Shown piece by piece: positions 7,640 through 16,226 of a stretch of DNA of 64,000 bases. The notes under the pieces were generated by a model, which saw nothing but the letters and a program-made list of their open reading frames with translations, did no database searches and was not told the origin of the DNA. Numbering within the stretch: the stretch's first letter is position 1; each line of letters begins with the position of its first letter. Origin of the DNA: Sphingobium vermicomposti (lineage in GTDB: Bacteria; Pseudomonadota; Alphaproteobacteria; Sphingomonadales; Sphingomonadaceae); assembly GCF_011762025.1 (NCBI RefSeq), contig NZ_JAASQR010000003.1, positions 1-64,000 of the forward strand, written 5' to 3'. The position numbers were made by a program, and so were the translations under genes.

Positions 7640-10114
7640 TTACCCGACAAGCGGCTTTAACTCGAATTGTGTCTCGCATTTATTGTGAGCGCAGACCGGC
7701 TTACTAAGGCCGAATGGCCTCTGATACTTTGTTCGACCGCACACGCATTCGAACTGCCTCCGGAACACCCTAAATTCATCCCAACGCGTCTTCTCGTCGC
7801 CGATCGAACCGTCGCCATAGGGGGCGTCCTGAAAATGGCTGCCGAAATTCTCAATATCGCCCTTCACCAAGCTGGCGATGAAGCGATTGTTGACGCCGGG
7901 TACGTCGGCCGGCGTCAATTTAATGTCGCTAAGAAAGCCGCCGATCGCAGTGGCCAATTCGGATCGTTCGTAGGAATAGGCCTTTTCGAGCTGACGAATG
8001 CGGACGTTGACGCCGAAGCCTCGAGCGATGCCGAGCAGCCATTCCTCCTCGGCCTGACGCATCTCGTTGGCAGCGGATTCACCCTTGTCCCAGCGATCGG
8101 CGATCATCTCGTCTGTCACCTTATGGTCGGCGAAGCGCGGGCCGTATGCCGGGTCCAGCCCGATGATGCGCGTGAACTGCCAGTCCTTCGCGGCGAGCTG
8201 ATCCTTCAAGTGATTGAAGAACCGCTCGTCATGGGTGACGAGGATGATCTGGCAATCGGTGAACATCTTGGCGAGCAGCCCACCGATCGCGCGGCGATGG
8301 TCGGCGTCATAGGAGGTAACGACATCGTCGAGCGCGATCACCGGGGCGGCGCTGTTGAACTTCTTGATCGCCGCGAGGCGCAGCGCCAGCGCCACCGAAT
8401 GAATCTGGGAGTCACTCAGATAGCCGCCCGGCGCAACGCCCTGACGATTGTCGGCGAAGTCGATGACCAGCTGCATGCGCTGCTGATTGGTATCGTCCTC
8501 GCTGGGCAGCTCGAGCCGGATCGGCCTGGCCTTGTCGCCCTGGATTTCCTTATAGATGTCGTTCATCGGCGCCTGGAGGGTGTCGAGCAGCGACTGGACC
8601 TTCTCGCGAATCTTACCCGAGACGAGCGTGGCCTGAGTGCCGAGCGCCTCGTGCAGCGCGGTGAGTTCCTCGGTCGTTCGTGTCGCCAGCGCCACATCCG
8701 TCTGGAGCTTCAGAAGCCGGTCGATGCTTGCCTGGGCCTTCACCCAAGTATGTTCGCCCTGTTTGTCCTCGATGTCGGCGATGTCCTGGTCGAGACCGGT
8801 AAGGCACGCCTCCAGCTCGGCGGTGATCGCGGCGGACGCAGGGGCGGCGGCGGCCGGCCACGCGGCAGCCCCGGCCTGATACGCCATGAGTGCTGCCCTT
8901 AAGCCGTCGGGATCATCCTCGGACAGATGATCGATCATCGCGGGAAGCCGCGCGATCAACTGGTTGTGCGCTTTCGTGGCGGCCTTGTCGGCGTCGTCAA
9001 GCGCGGTTTTGGCGTCGTTGTAGCTCTGCAGATCGTCGAGATGGGTCTTCAGCAGATCGCGGATCGCGGGGACGCTTCCGGCGGCGGTATCGCCGATCGC
9101 CGTCGCGCAGACCGGACATTCGCCCGGGGCCGCTGCATCGTCGGCGAACAGTGTCTCGGCCTCCTTCCACACCGACCGGAAGACCGTGCCCGCCGCCTTG
9201 TCGCGCTCATCGACTTCGGAAGCCGTAGCATCGGCCAGCACCGCCAGCGCTTCGTCGAATGCGGCAATGGCGCCCGAATATTCGGGGTCGCTGCCGTCCT
9301 CAGGCACGGTTTTACGCCACAGCGCGATAACCGAGTTGCGGACCTGTCGCAGCCCGGCAAGGCCGACGCCCTTTTCCTCGGCCGCGACACGTTTTCCGAT
9401 ATCGACATAGCCAGCGTCCGCGGCATCGAGCGCCGCCATCGTCAGCGCGGGGTCGAGCGGCGCAATGACGTTCCTGTTGACGAAGTCGAGCACGGCAGCG
9501 TCGTTCCACGCCTGCACGGCCTGGTCGGTCTCGGTGCGCAGCTGCCCGGCGAGACGTACCTGTTCGCTCGTGCTCTCGGCAGCGGCCTTGACCTCGCGGC
9601 GCAGCAGCCGGAGATTCTTCTGGACCTCGACCAGCGGCGAGAGCTGCAGCCAGCTCACCACGTTGCTGTAGCGGGTCTCCGCCTTATGCTCCTCGACGAA
9701 GGTGCGCAGCGTATAGCCGCGGATGATCGGCGCGACAACGAACCCAGCCTTCATTGCGGTGGCCGCTGCATGGATCGGACGCGGATTGCCGACCGCCGTG
9801 CGGCTTCCCGCGGTGGTGGCCGTGCCGGTGATGGTCGTGAACTTGACAACTGGCGCGATCCCCGCCGCGTGCGCGCCATTATGCACCAGCGCGGACGGGC
9901 CGGCCGAGTTATTGAGCGCACGTTGCCCGAGCCGATCTAGCGTGCCATGTTCGGAGAAGAGGAATTCGAGCGCATCGATGATACTCGACTTTCCGAGGCC
10001 GTTGGGCGCGAAGACCGCGAGGCTCGGCTTCTTGCTGAAATCGAAGGTCTTGGGCTGGAGATAGGCGCGAAAGCCTTCGAGCGTCAGCGTTTGGAACAGC
10101 GTTGGATCAGCCAT
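7640..10114 (-). CDS. SMC/Rad50-like AAA ATPase
   Basis: An 824-residue ABC-type ATPase of the SMC/RecF class. Walker A is APNGLGKSS (36-44). The middle is helical with a Rad50-like CPVC at 333-336, flanked by heptad-rich segments that can form a coiled coil with a zinc hook. The signature motif appears as LSDSQ (566-570), Walker B as VIALDD (592-597) and the switch His in VTHDERF (near 628). The last 40 residues carry additional Cys residues (CVCG, then C-x4-C) that could bind a second metal. Its ATG lies inside the end of the small upstream gene (8-base overlap), so the two are coupled. Such ATPases occur in Lamassu, ABC-3C and related defence systems; the exact type is not assignable here. 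Confidence 0.8.
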   Translation of the reverse strand: MADPTLFQTLTLEGFRAYLQPKTFDFSKKPSLAVFAPNGLGKSSIIDALEFLFSEHGTLDRLGQRALNNSAGPSALVHNGAHAAGIAPVVKFTTITGTATTAGSRTAVGNPRPIHAAATAMKAGFVVAPIIRGYTLRTFVEEHKAETRYSNVVSWLQLSPLVEVQKNLRLLRREVKAAAESTSEQVRLAGQLRTETDQAVQAWNDAAVLDFVNRNVIAPLDPALTMAALDAADAGYVDIGKRVAAEEKGVGLAGLRQVRNSVIALWRKTVPEDGSDPEYSGAIAAFDEALAVLADATASEVDERDKAAGTVFRSVWKEAETLFADDAAAPGECPVCATAIGDTAAGSVPAIRDLLKTHLDDLQSYNDAKTALDDADKAATKAHNQLIARLPAMIDHLSEDDPDGLRAALMAYQAGAAAWPAAAAPASAAITAELEACLTGLDQDIADIEDKQGEHTWVKAQASIDRLLKLQTDVALATRTTEELTALHEALGTQATLVSGKIREKVQSLLDTLQAPMNDIYKEIQGDKARPIRLELPSEDDTNQQRMQLVIDFADNRQGVAPGGYLSDSQIHSVALALRLAAIKKFNSAAPVIALDDVVTSYDADHRRAIGGLLAKMFTDCQIILVTHDERFFNHLKDQLAAKDWQFTRIIGLDPAYGPRFADHKVTDEMIADRWDKGESAANEMRQAEEEWLLGIARGFGVNVRIRQLEKAYSYERSELATAIGGFLSDIKLTPADVPGVNNRFIASLVKGDIENFGSHFQDAPYGDGSIGDEKTRWDEFRVFRRQFECVCGRTKYQRPFGLSKPVCAHNKCETQFELKPLVG

Positions 10115-10397
10115 CGGCCTGTTCCCCGGCCGGGGCCGCGCGCTCGGCGGCCAGCGTCAGGATCGCCGCCTTGGCATTGGCGATGACATTGTCGTGCGGC
10201 GTGACGGTCAGCAGATGATTCGTCAGGATCGCGGCCAAATCGGCATCCACATCATCGGAGGCCTTGAGCGCAGCGGCGACGCCGCTCAGAAACGCTTCTG
10301 GCGTTTCCACCACATCCGTTTCCGGCGCGGCAAGGGCCGCGAGCATGTCGAGCACCACCGTCTCCTCTGGTGCTGCTGTCTCGTCCTCGTCCACCAA
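10107..10397 (-). CDS. Small acidic protein coupled to the SMC-like ATPase
   Basis: A 96-residue, strongly acidic protein with no recognised domain. It begins MVDEDETAAPEETVV and is predicted mainly helical. Its stop overlaps the ATPase start by 8 bases (ATGGCTGA), the classic sign of stoichiometric or interacting products. By position it could be the small subunit of a defence complex, comparable to LmuC or an ABC-3C middle component, but it is shorter than the examples I recall and shows no shared motif. Confidence 0.65.
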   Translation of the reverse strand: MVDEDETAAPEETVVLDMLAALAAPETDVVETPEAFLSGVAAALKASDDVDADLAAILTNHLLTVTPHDNVIANAKAAILTLAAERAAPAGEQADG

Positions 10398-10827
10398 TTC
10401 CCCCTCCTGCTCACCCGCGAATCAAGCACGACACCACCGTGCCGCCTCTCCACCCTAGCAGGAAGACTAGCTAATTTGGGGCGGAGCGAAAGCGATTGGT
10501 CTCCGCAGCAATCCGGTCAGGTAGGAAGAAACTGAACGAAGGGCCGCTAGGCGCTTCTGATACCCACGTCCGGATAGTCCGAACGGTCCATGAGGCAGGA
10601 CCTGAGAGAAGGGGCTTAAACGGATCCACAAATGACCGGTTTCCGCATAATCGGACGTTCCCAATTGCGACGCCAATCGGCAGGTATATCCCAAGTCGAG
10701 CCGGTCAGGGGCTGTTATGCGGCCTGAATACAAGCCGTGAAATCACCGGCGTCGCAACGCGCTGCTGGCCCTCGGGACCAACAGGCGCGATCATCAGCGA
10801 ACCCCTGTCGTTGAAGCAAAGAAACGC
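10398..10827. other. Gap upstream of the ATPase operon
   Basis: A 430-base gap between the small-protein gene and the stop of the type III restriction gene. It must hold the promoter of the small protein/ATPase pair. Both strands have open frames (88 and 111 codons), but neither has a good ribosome site or a recognisable product. No clear repeat or terminator was found. Confidence 0.35.
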
Positions 10828-13380
10828 TTAGTTGTGCAAGAACACCATTCGGCTGATCTCGAATGGCCGAAGGGGTTGGATCAAATTCAGCGCTTCATTA
10901 AAGCCTAATTGAATCAGTCCCCGGTCACTATCGCAGGACCAGAACACATTTCGGTATTCGCGATGCTGAACCTGAATCTTCAGCCGGTTCTTGTCGCTAT
11001 GCAAACGACCATCTTCGCCATCGTCCTTGATCTCCACCAAGGCGATACCATCGCGGCTTGTCCTGCCTTTAATGCCCACGGCGAAGTCTGGAAAGAATCG
11101 CGCGCCCGTCGGCAGCATCATGCGCGTAGCCCAAAGTTCGTTCTCGGGATTGCGCAGCCACCACAGCACCGTGCCGGATGTATCGGCATCCAGCATTTCG
11201 GCAAAGGCACGCTCAGGTTTGTTCATTCTGCTGGGGAACACGCCATGCGATGCTTTCCGCGCAACGGTCAGGTCGGCGAAATCGAAGATCGTGTCGGGAA
11301 TTGGGATCGTGTCGTCCAGCCGCGCACGCTTGCCCTGTTCGACCTTGATCGCAGCCATCAGCGCATCTGGCTCACGCATGACGGCAAGCTGGATCGTGCG
11401 ACGTAAGTCCTGATCGGTGAACGAATAGCCACCATCTTCGGCCCGGACACGTAGCGCAGCGATCAAGGCCCGTTCAAGGTGACGCGGATCAATCGAATCG
11501 TTCAGCTGGAAGGCTGCTTGAGCCCGTTCGGCGACGCGCCCGTTCGAAATCTTCAGGCTGAGTGAAACTTCCCGTTCTTCGCCGTCAATGAACAGGTCGC
11601 GTAAGCTCATGGAAGCGCGACTCAGGGTCTGGCCCAGCTTACCAACTAGGGCCGATTGGTCGCAAAATGCGTTGGCAACATCGCGTAGGAAAACCGGGTC
11701 GCTCAGTTGATGATAATCCAGCGGGTGCTCTTGCCAGAGCGCCGCGGGCAATCCCAGATCGCGGTTTAGCCGATAGGCGGTCTGCTTTGTCGGTTTGGGT
11801 GGCGCACTGGGTCCGGCATGTTCGGGCAAGTTGCCGAACAAGGGGGTCTGGCTGGCCAGCCGCGCTGTTTCTCCGGCAACGATGGCGCGGTCCACCACGT
11901 CCGGTGTCATTTCCCGGACGTGTGCATCGATCACGCCTTCGTCGATCAACATGTCCAGTCGGTTTTGCCGCTCCGCGTCATCGACTGGTGGCGGCGGAAC
12001 ATAGGCGCTCAGCCGGTGCGCATCAGACAGCAGCAAGGGTTGCGAGGGCGGAGCCGCGCCATATTCAACCACGTCCAGCTGATCGGACAGCACAGTCAGG
12101 CTTTGGCGAACCGCCTTCAGTTCATCGACGGCAGAACTTAGCCCGGCTTGCATGTCCGGGTCGGTTAGGAAGACATAGCCCTTGTCCAGCAAGGCGTCCT
12201 GCCCATGCAGCGGCCGCACCAGCGGATGCACGCGCATGATACGCCCGACAATCTGCAAGCCAAAGCCGGTGCCGCGATTGGGCCGGACGGAAACCAGCGT
12301 CCAGGCGCGCGGCGCGTCAAATCCTGTGGCCACCGCAACCTTGAAGATCAGGATTTGCTTGGAATGGTCATAGGCCATCATGTGGAAATCGGCGTCCGGC
12401 TGGCCAGACGTGTGCACGGCGATCAGATTTTCCCGCACGCCCTGAATTTCCAGCAGTTTCGCCTTGACGCGGGCCACCGGGTCTTCCCCGCCCCTGGCCT
12501 GATCTTCCACCTGCACCAGCATCAGGGGAACAACGCCGATGTCCTTGTCTTCCAGCCGTGCGCAAATCTGGCGGTGCTGGGTCCAGCCAGCGGTCAGCGT
12601 GGCCTGTTCGAAATCGATCAGGGCTTCGTCGCCAGGGTTCATCCGCAGATAGCCCAGCATCAGACCCCATTTGTTGAGGCCCGCCCGGACAACGCGGTCG
12701 CGGTCGATCACCACTCGGCTTTGGACCTCCACGCCCGCAGCCTTTTCAAAGGCCACCAGCTTTTCGTCATTTGGGGTGGCCGTGGCCAGCAGCGTGAAAT
12801 CTGGCTGCAACACGTTGAGATAGAACGAAGCCGCCGCCCCGGCGGATACCCCGAAGTTGAGGTGCGCTTCGTCGATCACCACGCCAATGGCCACGCCCTC
12901 GGCGCGAAGCGTTGCCAGCATGTCATCCAGCGAAAGCGCATCTTCGCGCGTCCGGCGGACCCGCTTGGCGTCCTTGTTGTTGGCGGCAACCGCGCCCCAT
13001 GTTTGGACGAACACGTCGCCATCGCGCACGCCTTGTGCCGAACGGTCTGCGGTCAGATCGCGCAGGCGGATGCCGGGGCACTGTTCGGCCAGGCTGTCCA
13101 GCGTCTGGATGACAAGCCCGGAGTAGGGGGCGAACCAGAACCACACGCACTTCATCGGTAGCTTGCCGATCATGCCTTCGATGGTGCGCCCCAGCATCAG
13201 CGTCTTACCGGACCCGGTCGGCGCTTGCAGCAGCATCGAGCCGCTTTTCAGGGCGATCTCGCGGCGATGCGCGGGGCGCGTATCAATATGCTCCGCCACG
13301 CGACTGATCGTCGCGCCAAGGGCATTGATGGCTTCGTCCTGAAAATCCGCCAGACTGTGCAGGGCTGCCGCGCCGGTCAC
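10828..13380 (-). CDS. Type III restriction endonuclease subunit Res
   Basis: An 850-residue superfamily 2 helicase-nuclease. Helicase motif I is APTGSGKT (53-60), motif II VIDEAH (near 168-173), motif III LLATATP (near 197-203) and a motif VI-like segment reads QIVGRIMRVHP. The C terminus has a PD-(D/E)XK nuclease core, FFPDFAVG followed by ALVEIKDDG, as in type III Res subunits. In type III systems Res needs Mod for site recognition, translocates using ATP and cuts when two sites are head to head. It overlaps mod by 4 bases (ATGA), confirming a mod-res operon. All key motifs are present and the gene appears intact. Confidence 0.88.
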   Translation of the reverse strand: MTGAAALHSLADFQDEAINALGATISRVAEHIDTRPAHRREIALKSGSMLLQAPTGSGKTLMLGRTIEGMIGKLPMKCVWFWFAPYSGLVIQTLDSLAEQCPGIRLRDLTADRSAQGVRDGDVFVQTWGAVAANNKDAKRVRRTREDALSLDDMLATLRAEGVAIGVVIDEAHLNFGVSAGAAASFYLNVLQPDFTLLATATPNDEKLVAFEKAAGVEVQSRVVIDRDRVVRAGLNKWGLMLGYLRMNPGDEALIDFEQATLTAGWTQHRQICARLEDKDIGVVPLMLVQVEDQARGGEDPVARVKAKLLEIQGVRENLIAVHTSGQPDADFHMMAYDHSKQILIFKVAVATGFDAPRAWTLVSVRPNRGTGFGLQIVGRIMRVHPLVRPLHGQDALLDKGYVFLTDPDMQAGLSSAVDELKAVRQSLTVLSDQLDVVEYGAAPPSQPLLLSDAHRLSAYVPPPPVDDAERQNRLDMLIDEGVIDAHVREMTPDVVDRAIVAGETARLASQTPLFGNLPEHAGPSAPPKPTKQTAYRLNRDLGLPAALWQEHPLDYHQLSDPVFLRDVANAFCDQSALVGKLGQTLSRASMSLRDLFIDGEEREVSLSLKISNGRVAERAQAAFQLNDSIDPRHLERALIAALRVRAEDGGYSFTDQDLRRTIQLAVMREPDALMAAIKVEQGKRARLDDTIPIPDTIFDFADLTVARKASHGVFPSRMNKPERAFAEMLDADTSGTVLWWLRNPENELWATRMMLPTGARFFPDFAVGIKGRTSRDGIALVEIKDDGEDGRLHSDKNRLKIQVQHREYRNVFWSCDSDRGLIQLGFNEALNLIQPLRPFEISRMVFLHN

Positions 13381-15194
13381 TGCTGGAACCTCTTGACCAG
13401 CGTTTCACGAACTGGGCGGATTTCGAAATCGACCGGACCCAGTGCGGTCTTCAACTGGCCCGGCGTCCAGCTATAGACAAAGGCGTTGGCGCGGGCGGCG
13501 GCGAGGGCCTTCAGCCGGGCAATCAGCGCGTCGTCAGTGCGGTCTGCCAGCATCAGCGTCAAGTCGTCGTACGTATGTTCGTTCCACGCGCGGCTGGCGT
13601 CATAGCGGGTCAGTGGTAGGCCATGCATGGCTTCCAGCGCGGTCCACGCCTCTGCTGGGTCCAGTTCAGCATTCAGCGCATCGAAATCGATCTCCCGCGT
13701 GCGCAGATAGGCAAATTCGGCGGAGAGATCGGCATATTTGCCGCTGCCCGCCGCATTCAGCCGCCGGATGCGTTCGGCGGTCACATCGCGGCACAGGTTT
13801 TTGTCCGGCTCGCTGGCGGTCGCTTCGGTGGACGATACCATGATGAACCGGCGCCCGCCCGCATCGCTGGCGTTCACTTCCATGACAGCCTGCGCCGTGG
13901 TGGCAGACCCGGCGAAGAAATCCAACACGAGGTCGCTTTCACTGGTCGATTGGCGCACCAGTTCGCGGATCAGTGAAACCGGCTTGGCATAGTTGAACGC
14001 CTTTCCCCCAAACACGTCCTTGATGGCTTTGGCCGCTTCAATGTTGGTCCCCGCAATGATCTCGTTGCCCTCAGGGTCCGGGATGGTATCCTGTTCAAAG
14101 TTCGGAGTTATCCAACTAGACAAGGGTTGAGTAGGCGTTTTCAACTCCCGCTTGTAACGTTTGAGTGACGGCGTGCCGAAGCCAACCTTTTTCCCAACCC
14201 AGAAGTTCAGGTCCGGCAAATCGGGGCGCAAGAACGGAGCATTGCCGCTGCCGGGAACATCCTTTGCGGCGATTGCCTCGTCCAGCTCCTCTCGTGTGTT
14301 CCACACCTTTACCCGCTGATCCGTCGGAAAGTAGATATAACCATCGGCAATGAAATCCTCCATGAACCGGGTCTTTATCTTCGACTTAGGACCATATCTG
14401 GACGCATATCTCCAGACCGAATCAGGATTACATGGGAACCAAACTTCTGAATCTGGATCGCAAAGCGGGTAATAGGAATTACTGCGTTCGGACATATTTT
14501 TCGGCTGAGTTAGGTCGCCGCCCGTGCGAAACCAATCAGACTTTTTTTCATCCCAATGACGGTAAAGCTCGAAAGACTTCTCAGTCCCGCCAAACCGAAA
14601 TTCCGATTTCCCATAAACCAATACGTGTTCGTGATTGTCGGAGAGAAAAGCGCCCTTGGTATCGTTCCCGCCCACGCGAGTCCGCCAAACAAAGGTGCCC
14701 AGCCGCATGCCCGGCAAGGCTTCGTCCATCAGCAGTTCCAGCTTGGCGCGGTTCTCGTCGTTGATTGAAACCAGGATCACGCCATCATTGGCCAGCAGAT
14801 CACGCGCCAGCGTCAGGCGGCTATAAAGAAATTCAAGCCAGGTGGAGTGGCGATACCGGTCATTCGGGTCGATATAGTGATCGTTATAGACCCAATCCTT
14901 GTTGCCGGTGTTGTAGGGCGGATCGATGTAGATGCACTTCACCCGGCTCGCGTAGGTCATGCGTAGCCAGCGCAGCGCGTCAAAATTGTCCCCCTCGATC
15001 ACCAAATTGCGCCATGGCTCGGCCCCGTCGGAGAGCGTCGGATCGATGGTGCAGGCGATAAAATTGGCATCGATGGCCGCATCCGCTTCGATCTCATCGC
15101 GTTCCCACACCAACCCTAGCTTCTTTTCAGCGTCCTTCTTGCGCAGCAGGCTTACCAGTTGGGCTTTAGAAAGCGTTTCGTAATGATCGGTCAA
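13377..15194 (-). CDS. Type III DNA methyltransferase subunit Mod (N6-adenine, beta class)
   Basis: A 605-residue site-specific DNA methylase. The catalytic DPPY (91-94, YIDPPYNTGNKDW) precedes the SAM-binding motif I (LDFFAGSATTAQ, about 424-435), which is the motif order of beta-class amino-methyltransferases such as type III Mod. The region between them (about 170-400) should contain the target recognition domain, so the recognition sequence cannot be read off. The N terminus contains a helical segment typical of Mod. It is the first gene of the mod-res operon; its promoter must lie in the gap upstream. Confidence 0.88.
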   Translation of the reverse strand: MTDHYETLSKAQLVSLLRKKDAEKKLGLVWERDEIEADAAIDANFIACTIDPTLSDGAEPWRNLVIEGDNFDALRWLRMTYASRVKCIYIDPPYNTGNKDWVYNDHYIDPNDRYRHSTWLEFLYSRLTLARDLLANDGVILVSINDENRAKLELLMDEALPGMRLGTFVWRTRVGGNDTKGAFLSDNHEHVLVYGKSEFRFGGTEKSFELYRHWDEKKSDWFRTGGDLTQPKNMSERSNSYYPLCDPDSEVWFPCNPDSVWRYASRYGPKSKIKTRFMEDFIADGYIYFPTDQRVKVWNTREELDEAIAAKDVPGSGNAPFLRPDLPDLNFWVGKKVGFGTPSLKRYKRELKTPTQPLSSWITPNFEQDTIPDPEGNEIIAGTNIEAAKAIKDVFGGKAFNYAKPVSLIRELVRQSTSESDLVLDFFAGSATTAQAVMEVNASDAGGRRFIMVSSTEATASEPDKNLCRDVTAERIRRLNAAGSGKYADLSAEFAYLRTREIDFDALNAELDPAEAWTALEAMHGLPLTRYDASRAWNEHTYDDLTLMLADRTDDALIARLKALAAARANAFVYSWTPGQLKTALGPVDFEIRPVRETLVKRFQQ

Positions 15195-15799
15195 CTGACC
15201 TTACCCCCATGACAATATGGGCTGAACGTCTAGCGGCGATGGCCCCCGCCCGGCAAGGTGCCAATGTCTGGCGCGACCGACCGTATCTTCCCGCGCTCTC
15301 CGCATGCGGAGCTATCTCAAGTCGCCGATTTGTAGTTCGAAAGCCGTGTTTCCTCATTAATCGTTATTATTCATATTTCATGGCCTCGCGGTCTCCCGAT
15401 AAATCCTTTTCATCCAGATGTGGCGAAATTCGCACTGTTCGGCGGGGAGCGCTAGATGAACACTATTTTAGGCATTCAACAGCATCGTTGCCGATCATCG
15501 TTGGTTTTCCGGGATTCCTAAGTTGTCCTCGATCAGATTGGCCCGCGAATTTGCGGTATAAGAACAAAAACATTTTTTCAGGATGTCGATAATTCCAATG
15601 AAATCAGCCCATTTATTGCATTCTTCAATTGATTATCTGTTGAAAATTGATATTTCGGGACGGGTGACATCAAGGCGCCCGATAAATAGGCTTTATCATC
15701 CAACCGATGACCGGCGTCCGATTTAAAAAGGCTTTTTTATTTATCGGGACGATGGAAAAGCCCATTTCCACCACTGTTACGTGAAACACAGCTAAATTA
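15195..15799. other. AT-richer noncoding region upstream of mod
   Basis: No gene with a credible ribosome site. A 127-codon forward frame (15209-15592) is judged spurious. Base composition is clearly more AT-rich than the neighbours between about 15350 and 15790, suggesting horizontal acquisition. A perfect 11-bp inverted repeat lies at 15678-15748. Confidence 0.4.
15678..15748. repeat. 11-bp inverted repeat, 49-base spacer
   Basis: CCCGATAAATA at 15678-15688 is the exact reverse complement of TATTTATCGGG at 15738-15748. AAGGCTTTT-like sequences lie near both arms. It could be a transcript hairpin or a protein-binding site upstream of the hairpin array. Confidence 0.6.
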
Positions 15800-15888
15800 C
15801 AGGCGCAATACCGCTAACGTGTGGCTAAGCACACTCGTTAGCTTTCAGGCGCAATACCGCTAAGGTGGGCTTAACCGCCCTCATTAGC
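15800..15888 (+). repeat. Two 46-bp-spaced direct repeats, each followed by a 30-base hairpin
   Basis: An identical 18-base sequence starting CAGGCGCAATACC occurs at 15800-15817 and 15846-15863. The last five bases of each copy (GCTAA) open a 30-base hairpin: GCTAACG/CGTTAGC at 15813-15842, and GCTAA with GGGC/GCCC and TTAGC at 15859-15888. The unit therefore repeats with a period of 46 bases, and the stem sequences vary while pairing is kept. Confidence 0.75.
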
Positions 15889-15906
15889 TTTTAGCCGCGC
15901 TGCCAT

Positions 15907-16102
15907 TAAGGTTACGCGTTTCGTAACCTTAGCTTTGTCATCGCAGCGCGCGCGTCGCGACGATGACAAATGCGGCTGCCGATTCAGCAGCAGCCGTCGC
16001 CGGCTTCGCGGCTCAGGGCGGTTCGTGCAACGAACCTTGGGTTGCGCCATCCCTTCGGTCGGCGCTGAAACCGCTGAAGTGAAGCGGCACGACTTTCGTG
16101 CC
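15907..16102. repeat. Run of further hairpins (structured noncoding region)
   Basis: Successive inverted repeats: TAAGGTTACG/CGTAACCTTA (15907-15931, perfect 10 bp, 5-base loop); TTTGTCATCG/CGATGACAAA (15934-15970, perfect 10 bp); CGGCTGC/GCAGCCG (15973-15996); GGTTCG/CGAACC (16020-16036); GCGCC/GGCGC (16044-16065); GGCACGA/TCGTGCC (16086-16102). None has a T run. The array ends about 125 bases before the exonuclease start codon, so it may be a structured leader RNA or a DNA element. Confidence 0.6.
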
Positions 16103-16226
16103 TGTAGCAGAGGTCGCCTGTCTTCGGCAGTCAACCTCAACACCTTTGGCGCTTCCTGTGATCGAGTTGATGAAGGGGGAAAAGGTTTCTCTTCGGCTCG
16201 GTCGATCCAAACAGGAGACATCGACC

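Noticed and set aside
7667..8902. 411-codon forward frame
   Set aside because: Antisense to the SMC-like ATPase, which has all ATPase motifs.
15209..15592. 127-codon forward frame upstream of mod
   Set aside because: Occupies the mod promoter region; no ribosome site and no recognisable product.
15813..15842. Integron attC site
   Set aside because: The hairpin has GCTAAC and GTTAGC ends, but they do not fit the RYYYAAC/GTTRRRY core sites and no integrase is present.
15800..15888. CRISPR array
   Set aside because: Only two repeats of 18 bases, the intervening sequences are self-complementary, and there are no cas genes.
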